This document shows, one piece after another, positions 44,481 to 56,882 of a stretch of 64,000 nt of DNA. The DNA is from Gnetum montanum (taxonomy: Eukaryota > Streptophyta > Gnetopsida > Gnetales > Gnetaceae), in contig MNCI01000640.1 in NCBI GenBank assembly GCA_015680685.1, forward strand, positions 23,524 to 87,523, given 5' to 3'. Each line of letters begins with the position of its first letter. Positions within the stretch are counted from its first letter, which is position 1. Made by a program: the position numbers and the translations under genes. The notes beneath the pieces are model-generated. The model saw nothing but the letters and a program-made list of their open reading frames with translations, was not told the DNA's origin and did no database searches.

Positions 44481-45489
44481 GTAAGGTGTGACACCCCAAA
44501 CTAAATATGCACATGGAACATCAAAAAAACAAATGTAGTATTAGTTTACTTAACTAGTTTTATTATATAGTTGCAAAGCTTAGGGACCAACATAATGAAG
44601 ATGTTTAGAATTCATTCAAAACTATTTTTTGATGCAAATTGGCAATAATTTAAGAAGTTTAAAATCCATATGATATTATGTTAGCTAAAGCAAAAATGTG
44701 TTATGTGTAAATTATAGCTCTTCATCATTTTATTAAATCTTACCAAAAGATGATTGTCAAATCTAAAGTACATGATTCTTAAAAGTTTATAATGTCATTT
44801 AAGAGAATGGATAATTTCATGAAGGGAAAAACTAACTAAAAAATGAAATATTCAAGACAAAAATTAAAATTTTAAATTGAAATAACTTAAAAGAATAATT
44901 AAAGATAAGACTCATAAAAGCATGTGTAAATAAATTATAGAAAAAAGCAGTTTTACTTACATTAGGTCCAAGGAGTATACTTAGTACAAAAGCCTACTTA
45001 TGTTTGCTACTATTGCAACATGAATTAAAGTTGTAGTTGCTTATACTTACCTAGGCTTTTATTGCTTTTTGATTAAGCCAAGATATTGGATTAATCTTTT
45101 AAGAGAGTGATACACATGTAAATATTTTTTGGAGGTAGTAATGCAGATGAAGAATATGTCTTTCTAGCTTATAATTTTTTTTTAATTCATTAAGACTTAT
45201 ACATGTCATTCAAGAAAAAGATTTGTGATAATTTTTAAAGCTAAAATTATTAACCTTGGATTACTTTTTTAATAAGGTTTTCAAGGTTCTTCAAGAATGT
45301 ATCAAAACTTGTAATTTTTTAATAAATTTTCTAGAGATGCTTTGAAGTGTCTTGAAAACTAAAGAAATATACACCAAAAATTCAAATATAATTTTAAAAT
45401 ATAAATAAATTTTTCAAAGATTTACAAAATTTAATTATTGAAACTGAAACTAAAACTAAAATTTTAATATGTTTGTAAACCTTCTAGAT

Positions 45490-45720
45490 ATATTAGATAA
45501 TAGAAATATACATACTATGAATTTTGAAAATATCATTAAGAAAATTACCAACTATTCTTGGTAAAATTTTGAATAAATCAACTAAATTTACACCTATAAT
45601 GCCCCATATATGTGTAATGTGCTTTAATGTAGGACATTGCAAGAAAATGTGGTATTTATCTTCAATGCTATTTTTATCAGAAGTTAACAAAAAGTTAAAA
45701 AATCATACCAAGTAAAATAA
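45490..45720 (-). pseudogene. LINE C-terminal zinc region fragment
   Basis: The minus-strand frame 45690-45493 gives SIEDKYHIFLQCPTLKHI…IWGI, which fits the zinc-binding RT C-terminus (E..HIFL.CP…W) of plant LINEs. The remainder of that element is not recognised. Confidence 0.45.
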
Positions 45721-45884
45721 AAGAAAATATAAACAAAAGTGTAAAATATTCAAGAAATAGCAAATGTACTAATGATGGTGTAAAAAAAATTAGAAAAGAT
45801 TAATAACATAAAAATAAAAATATGTAAATTAAAGAATGTGTAAAACAAAGAGTTGAAAAACTGAGGAGCCGCTTATATGGTTAG

Positions 45885-46850
45885 CATGGGTGGCCATCTG
45901 CAAAAGTTAACATCAAAAGTATCGACAAAGGTAGAACAATTGTGGGACTCCCTAGATAGTAGGTTTGAAACTGTTCTAAAAATTGTAGAGGAGTCTAGGG
46001 AGTGAGGTAGTGACCGCGACAAAAAGAAAAAGAGAGAAGTGGAAAATGCACATAACAAGGGTAAGGGAAAAATGGCCACCATAGAAGAGGTTGTGGATTC
46101 AGACACGGAAAATGATAGTAGATGTGAGATATGCCAATACGACCATCCTAAGAGATTTTTCCCAATGATCTCACATCTACAAGAGTCTGGGGTGTATGCA
46201 CTCAACCCATGACTAAATAAATGGCAAGCACCTTGACGGTTACCTTATCCCCAAGGTAACCCAATGCAGTTCCACCAACCTTCAACATATTATCCAAGTG
46301 GAACTCCACCACAACCCGTTGAGCAACATCAACAGTTGCAATACCCACAGTCATGGGGGATGCCACCACCAAGGCAACAGTACTCATACCAGCAACCTGA
46401 CCCATATGGCTACTACGTGCAGCATCCAATATCTTCACGTGACTCTGTTAGTCACGTTACACCATAACATCACTAGCAAGCTCATGAGTATTATAGAACT
46501 CCTTCTCCTAAGGGAGATAACCCACAAATATACCATCCTTCAAATCCATCCATAGCTCTCACACCAATAGCTCCATTAGCACCTGCTCCAACAATGCAAG
46601 GGGAACTTCCTACTCAACCGTAGGAATGCAATGCCATAAGGGCTGTAAATCCTTAAACCACTGTTGGTTCTGACAACTGTATGAAGAAAAGACCTTTCTT
46701 TAGAACCAATAGTCCAACCAAGCCCTTACAACGACAAGCAGTTGAACCTTTGAACACCTCCCCATAAAATAAAGCTTTAGAGCTCCCTTTGAACCAAACA
46801 TCAAGCTCAACACATACGGTTATGTTAACACATGCCGTTACTAACTAGAT
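45885..46850 (+). pseudogene. gag: gag C-terminal part of E2
   Basis: The text parallels E1 from about 6630: the linker (LEQLWDSLDSRF-like, then KIVEESRE), a zinc-knuckle-like C-x-YDHPKR-x-FP (46133-46160, where the second Cys is already lost), and a Pro/Gln/Tyr-rich tail (46264-46467, SWGMPPPRQQYSY). Several stops. Confidence 0.7.
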
Positions 46851-47560
46851 CAAGGTTGGACACCTTCCCAGGAAATTCTCTAATCCTGGAAGCCCTCTAA
46901 TATATCTCCAAATTGCTGGGAATGAGCCATGTAAAGCTCTTCTAGATTCAGGTTCTAAAGTCAACTTAATATTGCAAGAAATGTACAAAGCCTGGAACCT
47001 GCCTCCATTAAAGAAGAGCAATATTTGCCTAGAGCTGGCTGACTAGTCCATCATTGTTCCCTTGGGACTGGTGGAGGACATCATCACCACTATGTGTGGG
47101 TGGTTGTACCTAGCTAATTTCCTAGTGATACAAGTGAATAACGGTAAAGGGGACTTCCCAATAATAATGGGAAGGGCATGGCTAAGTACTATAGATGCAC
47201 ACCTAGGAATCCACAATCTTTCCCTGAAAATATCTAAGGAAATAACTTTTGGAAAGATTGAGAAGAAGAAGGTTCCATGCATTGCATACAGTGATACAGG
47301 GTGCAATTGCGTGCAGAGATCATGGGTTTTGCAAAGTTTAGCATTGCTTGCATGCAACTGGTGTGCACAAAACATTAACATAAAAAAGTGCCTATATGTA
47401 GTAGCCATACGACAAGAAGAAATCCAGTGGCTAATAGCTGATCAAGAGAGTAACTCACTAATGCGCATGGAAGTAAGTAAGGGAATAACTTGCACTTACA
47501 TCAAAATCATAGATGCACTAGAGCAAGTCCGCTGCCAACTTCCAAGCCTTAACCTTGAAA
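46851..47560 (+). pseudogene. pol: Aspartic protease and linker of E2
   Basis: KVGHLPRKF is followed by LLDSGSKVNLILQEMY (active-site D-S-G at about 46945), and VIQVNNGKGDFPIIMGRAWL (47130-47180) closes the fold. A stop at about 47042 separates the halves. The 33 bases after the active site are intact here, which shows the 16-base deletion in E1. Confidence 0.75.
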
Positions 47561-49140
47561 ACATCAACTGGAGGAAGTTGGAAATTCCTGAAAAATTCAA
47601 ATAAGAGCCCCTAGAATTGAAACCGTTGCGCACTGGTCTGGAATATATGATTCTTGAAAATGGAAAACTGGTAATCCTCAACGCAAGACTTACTTCCAAA
47701 CAAAAAGGAAGAATTTTGAAAGTAATAAACAAGTGGTTAAAAGCCTTTGCCTGGTCATATCTCAAATTAACTGGAATAGATCCTAGGATATGCCAGCATA
47801 GGATTTACACTGACCCCCTCCATGAAACCTCAAAAATAATTGCAGAGGCGATTGAACCCAAAATTGAAGCAAGTAGTAAAAGAAGAAATAAAACAACTTC
47901 TTAAGGCTAGGTTCATATATCCCATTGTTGATAGCGAATGGGATAGTCATCTGGTAATCATACCTAAAAAGGGAGGAAAATGGAGGGTGTGCANATCTGG
48001 TAATCATACCTAAAAAGGGAGGAAAATGGAGGGTGTGCATAGATTTTAGGCTACTGAATATGACAACATTTAAGGATCACTTTCCATTGTCATTCGTTGA
48101 CCAAGTCTTAGACATCATAGCAAGGCATCGCTATTATAGTTTCCTTGACGGCTATAGCGGATACAACCAAATACAGATAGCCCTAGAAGACCAAGCTAAG
48201 ACAACGTTCACTAGTCCTTGGGGAACATTTGCATATAAGCAAATGCTATTTGGCTTGTGTAATGCTCCTACCACATTTCAATACCTAGTTCTAAGCATAT
48301 TCCAATAGTAGATAGGGAACAGAGTGGAAGTCTTTATGGATGACTTCTCCACCTATGGAACAAGTTTTGATCAAGCCTTAGACTGATTAGAGTAAGTGCT
48401 GAAAAGATGCATAGAAACCAATCTAAGGCTCAACTGGTAGAAAATCCATTTAATGGTCCAAGAAGGCATAGTACTTGGGCATAAGGTTTCACATGCAGGA
48501 ATAGAGGTAGACCTAGATAAAATTAGGGTTATCCAAGGAATCACCCATCAACCGGAAACTGTCAAAGACATTTGGTCATTCCTTGGACACACTGGCTACT
48601 ATAGGAGATTCATTGAGAACTTCTCCAAGATTGCCAAATCGTTGATAGAGCTAACAAAGAAGGATGTACCTTTTGAGTGGACCAAGGAATGTGAATAAGC
48701 ATTCCGAACCCTGAAATGAAAGCTAGTAGAAACTCCCATTCTACAAGCTCCTGACTGGTCCAGATCACTCCACATCAAGACTGACGCATCCAATTATGCC
48801 TTAGGAGTCGTACTTACATAGTTAGATGACCAAAAATGCCCTTACTACATCCACTGTGCAAGTAGAAGTATCGTCGGTGCACAACTTAACTACACAACTA
48901 CAGAGAAAGAATTAATGGCTGTAGTGTTTGGACTGGATAAGTTTAGGCACTATGTGTTAGGTTACAAAGTTTTCATCCACATGGATCATAGTGCAATCTG
49001 GTTCCTCATGAACAAGCCAATGGTTAGCCCTCGTATTATACGATGGCTGGTAATTCTATAGGAGTTTGATCTAACGATGATCGATCGGAAAGGCACCGAG
49101 AACGTAGTTGCAGATCATTTATCTCAGTTGCACTAGGATA
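47561..49140 (+). pseudogene. pol: Reverse transcriptase and RNase H of E2
   Basis: RT: HRIYTDP, QRRLNPKLKQVVKEEI, VIIPKKGGKWRVCIDFR, FLDGYSGYNQI, FGLCNAPTTF and the catalytic box VFMDDF (about 48330-48345). A one-base change of frame occurs near 47815, and 44 bases are duplicated around the N at 47993. RNase H: KTDASNYALGVVL (about 48779-48815), TTEKELMAVVFGLDKFRHYVLG (48898-48962) and a terminal VVADHLSQL. Stops at several Gln codons. The enzyme would copy element RNA to DNA and remove the RNA. Confidence 0.85.
47949..48037 (+). other. 44-bp duplication around a single N (assembly join)
   Basis: 47949-47992 is identical to 47994-48037 with one N between. Contig ends that overlap but were not merged explain this best. 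Confidence 0.9.
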
Positions 49141-49179
49141 GTAAAGGGGATGAATATGTAATGTTTGATCATTTTCCTA

Positions 49180-50640
49180 ATGCAGCCCTCTTTGTCGGTG
49201 TAGTGAATAACCAACTACCCACGGAGACGACTTGGTATAGTAGCATTCTCACCTATCTCCTTACTCAAGAAACACCACAAGAGCTGGACCTTAGAAAGAA
49301 ACAATAGTTTCTTCACAGAGCCAAGTACTTCATGGAGATCAATGGACAACTTTACAAAGTGTGTCCTGATGGCTTGGTTCAATGGTGCGTGCCCGAGGTA
49401 GACCGACTGAGAGTTGTCCAAGATGCTCATGAGGGTCCTTGTGGGGTCACTATGTAGGGAGACGAATGGATATTAAGATCTTGCTTGTAGGATATTACTG
49501 GCCAACAGTATTTTAGGATGCCCATCAATTTTTCTAATCTTGTGAGTGCTATCAACATGATGGGGGAATGACTACTAAAATGGAGGGTTCGCAACAATGG
49601 TTTCAACCATTAGAACCCTTTGACATTTAGGGAATAGACTTTATGGGACCCATTACACCAATGTCCAATGGAAAAGATTACATTGTAGTTGCCGTAGACT
49701 ATTTAACAAAATGGGCTGAAGCAACTGCTATTAAGGACTATACATCATCTACAGCTACACAATTTGTGCAATAACAAATCGTAAATANAAACTGCTATTA
49801 AGGACTATACATCATCTACAGCTATACAATTTGTGCAATAACAAATCGTAAATAGGTTTGGTGTGCCACGTGAAATTATTTCGGATAATGGAACACACTT
49901 CACAGGTGAAACTTTTTGAAAGTTAATGCAACACTTAGGGTCTGAACATAAATTGACCACACATTATCACCCCCAAGCTAATGAACAAGCTAAGGTTACC
50001 AACAAGGAGATCACTAAAATATTGACTAGGATAATTAGCAAGTATAGGCAAGATTGGAGTACTAAACTGAATGATGCTCTTTGGGCATACCGCTCCACCT
50101 GGAAACTTCCTAGAGGCCACTCTCCCTATGAGTTAGTGTATGGAAAGCTTCGAATGCTTCCGATTCAAACTGAGCTCCGTACACTATCAATGACTTGTGA
50201 CCTCCACCTCAATCTTGATCTAGCACAAAAACAAAGGTTGGCAACTTTAAACATGCTAGACAAAAACCGATTAGCTTCCCTATCATCAAATGAGTTTTAC
50301 AAGGCATATAAGAAGCAACGTCATGACTTGAAGATTCGAAAGATTAAGTATCAACTAGGAGATAAGGTTCTCCACTAGAACCCCACACATGTGCCACAAT
50401 GCACAAAATTTCAAACACTGTGGGAAGGACCCTACATTATTCATGCAACCTTTCCTTTAGGGGCCATGACCATATACAAACCTGAGAGCCTTGATAAGAG
50501 ATTGTTAGTCAATGTGCAACACACCAAACCCTTCCATGAATGTAGAACAGTTAGTGCACATAATACCTCTGAGAAGGGACAACCCTACTCACTATTTTGG
50601 ATCTCCTCCTTCTAACTCAGTCATGGGGGAGATGGCCACC
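49180..50640 (+). pseudogene. pol: Integrase of E2
   Basis: An N-terminal zinc region is present but shifted in frame (DAHEG…, then SCECYQHDGG, about 49420-49565). The core has GIDFMGP (about 49628) and ISDNGTHFTGE (about 49873), both catalytic Asp present. The expected Glu in the NEQAKVTN block (about 49985) reads Lys. The C-terminal part continues through YELVYGKLRMLP and YQLGDKVLH to WEGPYII (50425). A 67-base assembly duplication around the N at 49788 shifts the frame. Confidence 0.85.
49723..49857 (+). other. 65-bp duplication around a single N (assembly join)
   Basis: 49723-49787 is repeated at 49790-49854 (offset 67) with at least one mismatch (GCTACAC / GCTATAC), with an N at 49788. 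It is probably an artefact of joining. Confidence 0.85.
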
Positions 50641-51648
50641 TCTACTAACCATTTGAGGCCCTTAGTTCCTTTTTAAGTTTTTTCTTTACACATTTTTGTT
50701 TTACAAATTTCTTTAATTTTTCTTATTTTTGTTTTGCAACATCGTTATGCTTTCTCATTTCTTTGTGTGACTATTTGTTTTTTTTGTTTTTTTTTTTTAA
50801 TTTTTGTTTTGTCTTTGTTTATTGTTTTTGTTTTGTTAGATTTGTCACCTAATAAGTGCTCCTAATGGTGGTATGAACTATATTCTATTGATTGCTAGTA
50901 TTTGGTTTTTACCTTTGAGTTATAATGTTGATACTAAGGTATGGTTCTTTTGAGATAACAAGCAATGAGTCCACGACATTCATGCATCCATGAATTTCTA
51001 TGGTCTCTCTTGGCTTGGAGCTGTATAGTCACCTTCTTTAATAATAAAACTATTAATGAATTGATGACTAGGCATTTCTGACTCAAGGACTGAAAATGGT
51101 GTGACTTCAAAGGGATTTGATGCATTTGTGCTGGCTATTCTCTTGGGTGCTTGGATGTTTTCTTCTTGAGTTTTCCTTACCATTCTGACATTGCTCCATT
51201 ATCGGGAAGCTGAGCCAATAAAAATAAGTCTTTGCATGATGTGGTTCTCACACAAAAGCAAAAAATAAAATAAAATAGTGAGAATTCAAAGCACATCCCT
51301 TAGACAAAATAATCATCTGGGCTACAAGCATTGGTTATGGAACTAAATAGACATGTTCCCTCTAACTAAGGCCCTTTCTCACTTCCTACTTCTCCCTTTC
51401 TCGTTTTCCTCAGAATAGTGTTGACTCTTTGGTGGAAGAATTTTTGTTACTTCAAGTGGATGGTTTTGCCAAGTGTATTAATGTGAAGTCACTGGATGTG
51501 GATTATTTAAGGTTGGATTTGTAATGAGATCTACTCAGTCATATTAACCATAAATACACAAGGGGCTGTACACCACCTTATTCTTGGGACTCCATTCCAT
51601 TCTCTTCTCCCCATCATTCTTTCTCCATTTCCCACTTCATTGCTGGTT
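50641..51648 (+). other. E2 3' non-coding region
   Basis: It starts with a T-rich tract (50690-50830), followed by unremarkable text with no ORF. It leads into the gap that hides the start of the 3' LTR. ORF3 is not seen in this kilobase. Confidence 0.6.
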
Positions 51649-52592
51649 NNNNNNNNNNNNNNNNNNNNNNNNNNNNNNNNNNNNNNNNNNNNNNNNNNNN
51701 NNNNNNNNNNNNNNNNNNNNNNNNNNNNNNNNNNNNNNNNNNNNNNNNNNNNNNNNNNNNNNNNNNNNNNNNNNNNNNNNNNNNNNNNNNNNNNNNNNNN
51801 NNNNNNNNNNNNNNNNNNNNNNNNNNNNNNNNNNNNNNNNNNNNNNNNNNNNNNNNNNNNNNNNNNNNNNNNNNNNNNNNNNNNNNNNNNNNNNNNNNNN
51901 NNNNNNNNNNNNNNNNNNNNNNNNNNNNNNNNNNNNNNNNNNNNNNNNNNNNNNNNNNNNNNNNNNNNNNNNNNNNNNNNNNNNNNNNNNNNNNNNNNNN
52001 NNNNNNNNNNNNNNNNNNNNNNNNNNNNNNNNNNNNNNNNNNNNNNNNNNNNNNNNNNNNNNNNNNNNNNNNNNNNNNNNNNNNNNNNNNNNNNNNNNNN
52101 NNNNNNNNNNNNNNNNNNNNNNNNNNNNNNNNNNNNNNNNNNNNNNNNNNNNNNNNNNNNNNNNNNNNNNNNNNNNNNNNNNNNNNNNNNNNNNNNNNNN
52201 NNNNNNNNNNNNNNNNNNNNNNNNNNNNNNNNNNNNNNNNNNNNNNNNNNNNNNNNNNNNNNNNNNNNNNNNNNNNNNNNNNNNNNNNNNNNNNNNNNNN
52301 NNNNNNNNNNNNNNNNNNNNNNNNNNNNNNNNNNNNNNNNNNNNNNNNNNNNNNNNNNNNNNNNNNNNNNNNNNNNNNNNNNNNNNNNNNNNNNNNNNNN
52401 NNNNNNNNNNNNNNNNNNNNNNNNNNNNNNNNNNNNNNNNNNNNNNNNNNNNNNNNNNNNNNNNNNNNNNNNNNNNNNNNNNNNNNNNNNNNNNNNNNNN
52501 NNNNNNNNNNNNNNNNNNNNNNNNNNNNNNNNNNNNNNNNNNNNNNNNNNNNNNNNNNNNNNNNNNNNNNNNNNNNNNNNNNNNNNNNNNNN
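51649..52592. other. Assembly gap (N)
   Basis: 944 N covering the end of the E2 interior and, by comparison with LTR1, roughly the first 180 bases of LTR2, including its palindromic promoter. Confidence 0.95.
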
Positions 52593-53212
52593 TGTGTGCT
52601 CGTAGTAGGAGTCATAGAGTGAAGGGATCTTTATTCGACCAATTTGTACCTGAGCATAATTTTGTGTACGACAATAAAGATGAACTTTATGATAAACCTT
52701 GCAGCATACAGATTAAGCTAATTAGTAATTAATGATTATTTAATGCTTTCCTAGTTAATTAATATGTCTCTCAACCTTCAACCTCCTTAGTTAAATACAC
52801 TCAGTACGACCGCTTCAAGCATGCGTGTAGCATTTGGTAACCTAGTAACGATTAGCATTTGGTAACCCCAGCAGCGTTGCATTGGTTTAGGATGTGTACA
52901 ACAAGTGGGAATAGATACTAGTGTTAGAAACATTTAGAAACTAGTTAATGAATAGTTAATGTAAGTTAGCCACTTAGTTCTCTCTCCCTCTCCTTTATTA
53001 GTAGAAGACATAAAAAATAAAAAAGCTATAAAAATCATATACCTCAAGCTTACTTAACCATACAACCATGACAATACAAGTAAGTTTGGGAAGAAAACGA
53101 TTGATTAACCCTAAGTGTTCCGCTAAGGTGCATAAGCACTTGGTCCTTGGATTTCATGCATGAAACGCTCGTATTCGTATGGTTGAGTGTAGGGGTACCT
53201 CGCCACTCATCA
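52593..53212 (+). repeat. LTR2, visible part of E2 3' LTR
   Basis: It aligns with LTR1 from about 4141 (GTGCTCGTAGTAGGAGTC…), has AATAAA at 52673-52678 and ends GGGGTACCTCGCCACTCATCA. LTR1's internal duplication is absent. Confidence 0.85.
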
Positions 53213-54980
53213 ATATGTATTCTTCCTAAGGAATTTCCAATCCTCCACCTATTTCAACTCTTGGATGATGAAATATGATTCATGCTTTTCTAATTATGCA
53301 TTGTAACTAATGAGAAATAGTAGTAAATAAATAATTTTCTTTTGAATTGAGGTAATCCCTGATACTATTCAAATAGAAATATTTTTTCCTTCTCCATTTT
53401 CCCAAATTTTTTGAAATACTTATAATGGCACTGCTCTAGGGAAGCACTACTTTACATCACCTAAGAGTCTTAAAATAGCAAAATATTCCATAGTGAAATT
53501 GAGGTGGACTATGCCTCAATGTTTCCAAAAACCCATGAGCATAGTATAAGTACATAACTCATGTACCATACTTTAGATAATGGTTAGGAGCATCACAAGG
53601 ATGCCTTTATAATCATATAAGATAATGAAACAATGTAGCATACATAAAATATTTAAGAGAAATAGTGTATCTGTAAGAAATTGTTCCCTTAAAAAAGCTA
53701 AGATGTATTCCTATTCTATTACATTTAGTCTTTAGCCCCACTCTATAGAGAACAATGGTGTCCTAAGCATTTTAGCTAAAGCTTCTCTATAAGTCTACAT
53801 ATCCTTGTGATGTAGTACACAAAGGAATCATGATCATGTAGTTCTTTGATGATCATTATGATAGCATAAAAATCATGAGGATCTCCACACTCCTCTTACA
53901 TCCATTTCAGAGGAAAAGAACCTTTGATCTACTAACAAGACATGTTTTCCTATACACTCCCTTGCTTGAAAGAAGTGAAGTTTTTGTAGTTTAAGTCTTT
54001 ATTCATACACTTCAAACATGAAGAGTACATTTGATATTGAGGGTATTAAGACATTTAAAATCCATCCAATAATTATAGATAAAAAGATTCAACAACTAGG
54101 GTATTCAACCATAAAGCAAAAATGTTGAACTTAACTTGACTTTTAATTAAGACCTAAGAATGATTGCATAATTTAGGTTAAATAAGAAAAGATGTACAAC
54201 AATGCATACATAAAGAGTAGCATTTTGGGTATGTCCAATTTTTAGTTTTACCATGGCTTAAATTGCATGACTTCCAAAAATCTCCATCCTCTTGCACAAT
54301 TTGTTCTTAAGAATCTTAGAGGTGGTTGTGAATAATTTTGCACAAATAGACATGGGCTTGGTAGCTTGGTAGAAACCATCTTCACATTCCTTTAGCTCCC
54401 ATTTGAGAGGGAAATAATCTTTGATCTACCAACAAGATGTGTTCTCCTACAATGCTACTTATTTTACCAAATTTTGAACTTGGTTAGGATTAGAATAAAG
54501 AATGTACTCTTGATTAATTCATAGAACCTCCTCATAAAGCCATTCTTTATCGTCGATTTACATCATCACTTTTTAAGAATATTTATCAAATAAAGATGTA
54601 GAAAGATTATGATTTTAGGCTATAAATTGATGAATAGTTTTAACTTCTAATGGTATCATTTGTACTTTAAGAAGTATAATATCATATCATGTTTATCTCT
54701 TCACTTTAAACTCATCAAGTAAATAAAGATTTTCAAATTTCTTCTATTTGTTTCTAATATTTATTTAATAGAGTAGGACCTTATATAACATGAACAAAAA
54801 GAGTGGTGGTTGAACAATGTCTTAGTAAAGTTATTTTTGAATATCCCAAGCTAGAATAGATTCCTTCTTATATTTTTCTTTTAAAGTAAATAAGGATTTC
54901 ATACTATTTAAGATGTGAAGTGTTTGGCCTACAAAAATTTTTTTGATGCACTATTAATAGTTAGAATAAATATAAAAGAA
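53213..54980. other. AT-rich intergenic with a diverged direct repeat
   Basis: No gene is recognised. About 60 bases at 53905-53970 (CTTTGATCTACTAACAAGAC…) recur in altered form at 54400-54460 (CTTTGATCTACCAACAAGAT…). Confidence 0.4.
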
Positions 54981-54984
54981 TTAT

Positions 54985-55125
54985 AGACTAGGTACTAACC
55001 TAGTGGTAAGACTTTTGATTTATAAACTCTAAGTTGTGGGTTCCATTCTATTGGGCAATACTATCGTATAAAGTTCTAATTAGACTATATGTCTTAGGGG
55101 TAAATATTTTTTAAATAAATATTTT
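54985..55125 (+). repeat. tRNA-derived SINE-like repeat, copy 4
   Basis: TAACCTAGTGGTAAGACTTT with GGGTTCCATTCT and the tail TATAAAGTTCTAATTAGACT match the copy at 18160 along their length. Confidence 0.55.
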
Positions 55126-55819
55126 AGGTTTTAACATCCCTTTCCTTCCCATATATATTTATAAAAAAATTATTTCAATTTCTAACAATTGTCCTTCCAT
55201 AACCTTCATTATAAACTAGGTTATAAAGAGTGACTTATAAATTAACTAGTTTGCTTGACAACTAAGTATGGTAAATTATAATCTCTTTGGTAGAATCCTA
55301 AAGGTGGAAAAATTTTTCAACCTCTTAAACTAATATAACATCTATAATGCAACGTAACATGATGAAACTAAACCTAAAAATTAAACTATGGCACTTTTCA
55401 AGAAGCTAACATAGTTACAAATGAAGATGTGATATGATCAAAGTAACAAATGAAATATTTAAGTCATAGATCTATCAAAATCCTAAATGATTTGACTAAA
55501 GGTATAACCCAAGACATATAACCAAAAAGATATATTAGAAGAATTATTTATGAATAAGAATAACTCAAAATAGTAACCTTTTTCATAACAATATAATGAG
55601 TTATCACCTTCAATTACGTATTATTAGCAAACGACTCATGATAAAAATAAAGCTAGGTTAGTCAAATTTGTAGATGAAAATACTAAAATATCTATAGAAT
55701 TTAGCATAGGATTGGATCTTTATGAATGAAACAATAATGAAAAAATAAAATTTAAATTGCCAATGCGTATAATATTTGAAAATTAGGAAGATGAATGTCA
55801 AAGAATCAAGGATAGTAAT
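55126..55819. other. AT-rich intergenic, nothing recognised
   Basis: No ORF, RNA gene or repeat that I can support. Confidence 0.4.
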
Positions 55820-56728
55820 TGATAAAGTCTAAATAAGTCAATTGTATTGACACATGGTTGTCGATGCAGCCTCATCGATGCATCCATGTTGATACATCCT
55901 TGGATGCATTGGTACATATACATTAATGTTGATCCTCCCGAAGCCTATATAAATGTGCATACTACCCATAGATATGGCACATCTTATCATTCTCCTAGTA
56001 AAGATCTTACAATTTTTTTCCATAAGACTTAGTGAAATTTCCCTTTGAGTGCCCACAGTATGGATTTAATTAACTATATAAAATTTTGTTCGAGTGCCAG
56101 ATGTACTTGGACACTGTTACATGATGGAAATAAAATTAAGATTTCTTTTCTTCATTACAACACTTAGACTAGCATTCTATTTACTCATAACCATTTTACT
56201 TTACATATAGTTTTCTTTCATATACTTAAGCACTTAATATTTTATTTCATAGTAACATGGGTATGACTACTTTGATCATAATATACTAACGCTTGTAATC
56301 TCAAGAGTGGATACTTGGTATGCTTAGCAATAAACACTTGGTATGCCTAACAATAAATACTTGGTAACCCAATGACATTAGTATAAGTTCAAGATATGTA
56401 GAAAAAATGGGAATGGATACTCTATGTTTGGACTAATTCATTCATTCATTAATTAAATTTTAGTATTTTAATTATCTATTCTCTTAGTACTTTTAAAGAG
56501 AAAAAATAATAAAATTATAAATAAAAATATCTTACACCTCAATCACACTTAGCCATATAGATGAAATTAACACTAGTGATGATTTGAAAGATAATCATAA
56601 GTAACCTCATGTTTGACTATCTAAGACAAAAGTTGTTGATGTAGAAGAGTTCCATGGAATTCAACTAGATTGTGTGTACATGCTTGTGATTCGTATGGTT
56701 GGGCATAGGAAATACTTGATGCTCATCA
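55820..56728 (+). repeat. LTR5, 5' LTR of E4 (909 bp)
   Basis: It begins TGATAAAG and ends GCTCATCA. It has a TATA-like TATATAAA (about 55946), the TATGGTTGGGCATAGG segment near the 3' end shared with LTR1, and the same length as LTR1. The CG-rich palindrome is not recognisable, perhaps through decay of CpG. Confidence 0.7.
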
Positions 56729-56729
56729 T

Positions 56730-56747
56730 TAACACCATTAATGAGGA
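56730..56747 (+). other. Eroded primer-binding site of E4
   Basis: TAACACCATTAATGAGGA aligns with the tRNA-Asp complement; most differences are G to A, plus one C to T. Confidence 0.55.
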
Positions 56748-56882
56748 CTTGTATTTTAGGTGTATGCGCTAAGTATTTTAGATAGCTAATTCATACAAAG
56801 ATCATTATAGGAGTATAATGTATCATTATTAGAATAATAATAATATTTTATTTAAGGCACACTACAAAAGAACAAACTAAAA

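Larger units (their letters stand above)
45885..53212 (+). mobile_element. Ty3/gypsy retrotransposon E2, 5' truncated
   Basis: It starts inside gag at about 45885 and runs through the zinc-knuckle region, protease, RT, RNase H and integrase to a 3' LTR ending at 53212 (CACTCATCA). It is the most complete pol in the window and the reference for reading E1 and E4. It contains two single-N assembly joins with duplicated bases and one long gap over the LTR start. Nonsense codons throughout make it inactive. ORF3 is not seen between integrase and LTR, although part of that interval is in the gap. Confidence 0.85.

Noticed and set aside
55838-56056. Short ORFs on both strands at the start of LTR5
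   Set aside because: They lie within the LTR promoter and leader, are made of repeated ATGCATCC-type words, and have no counterpart in LTR1.
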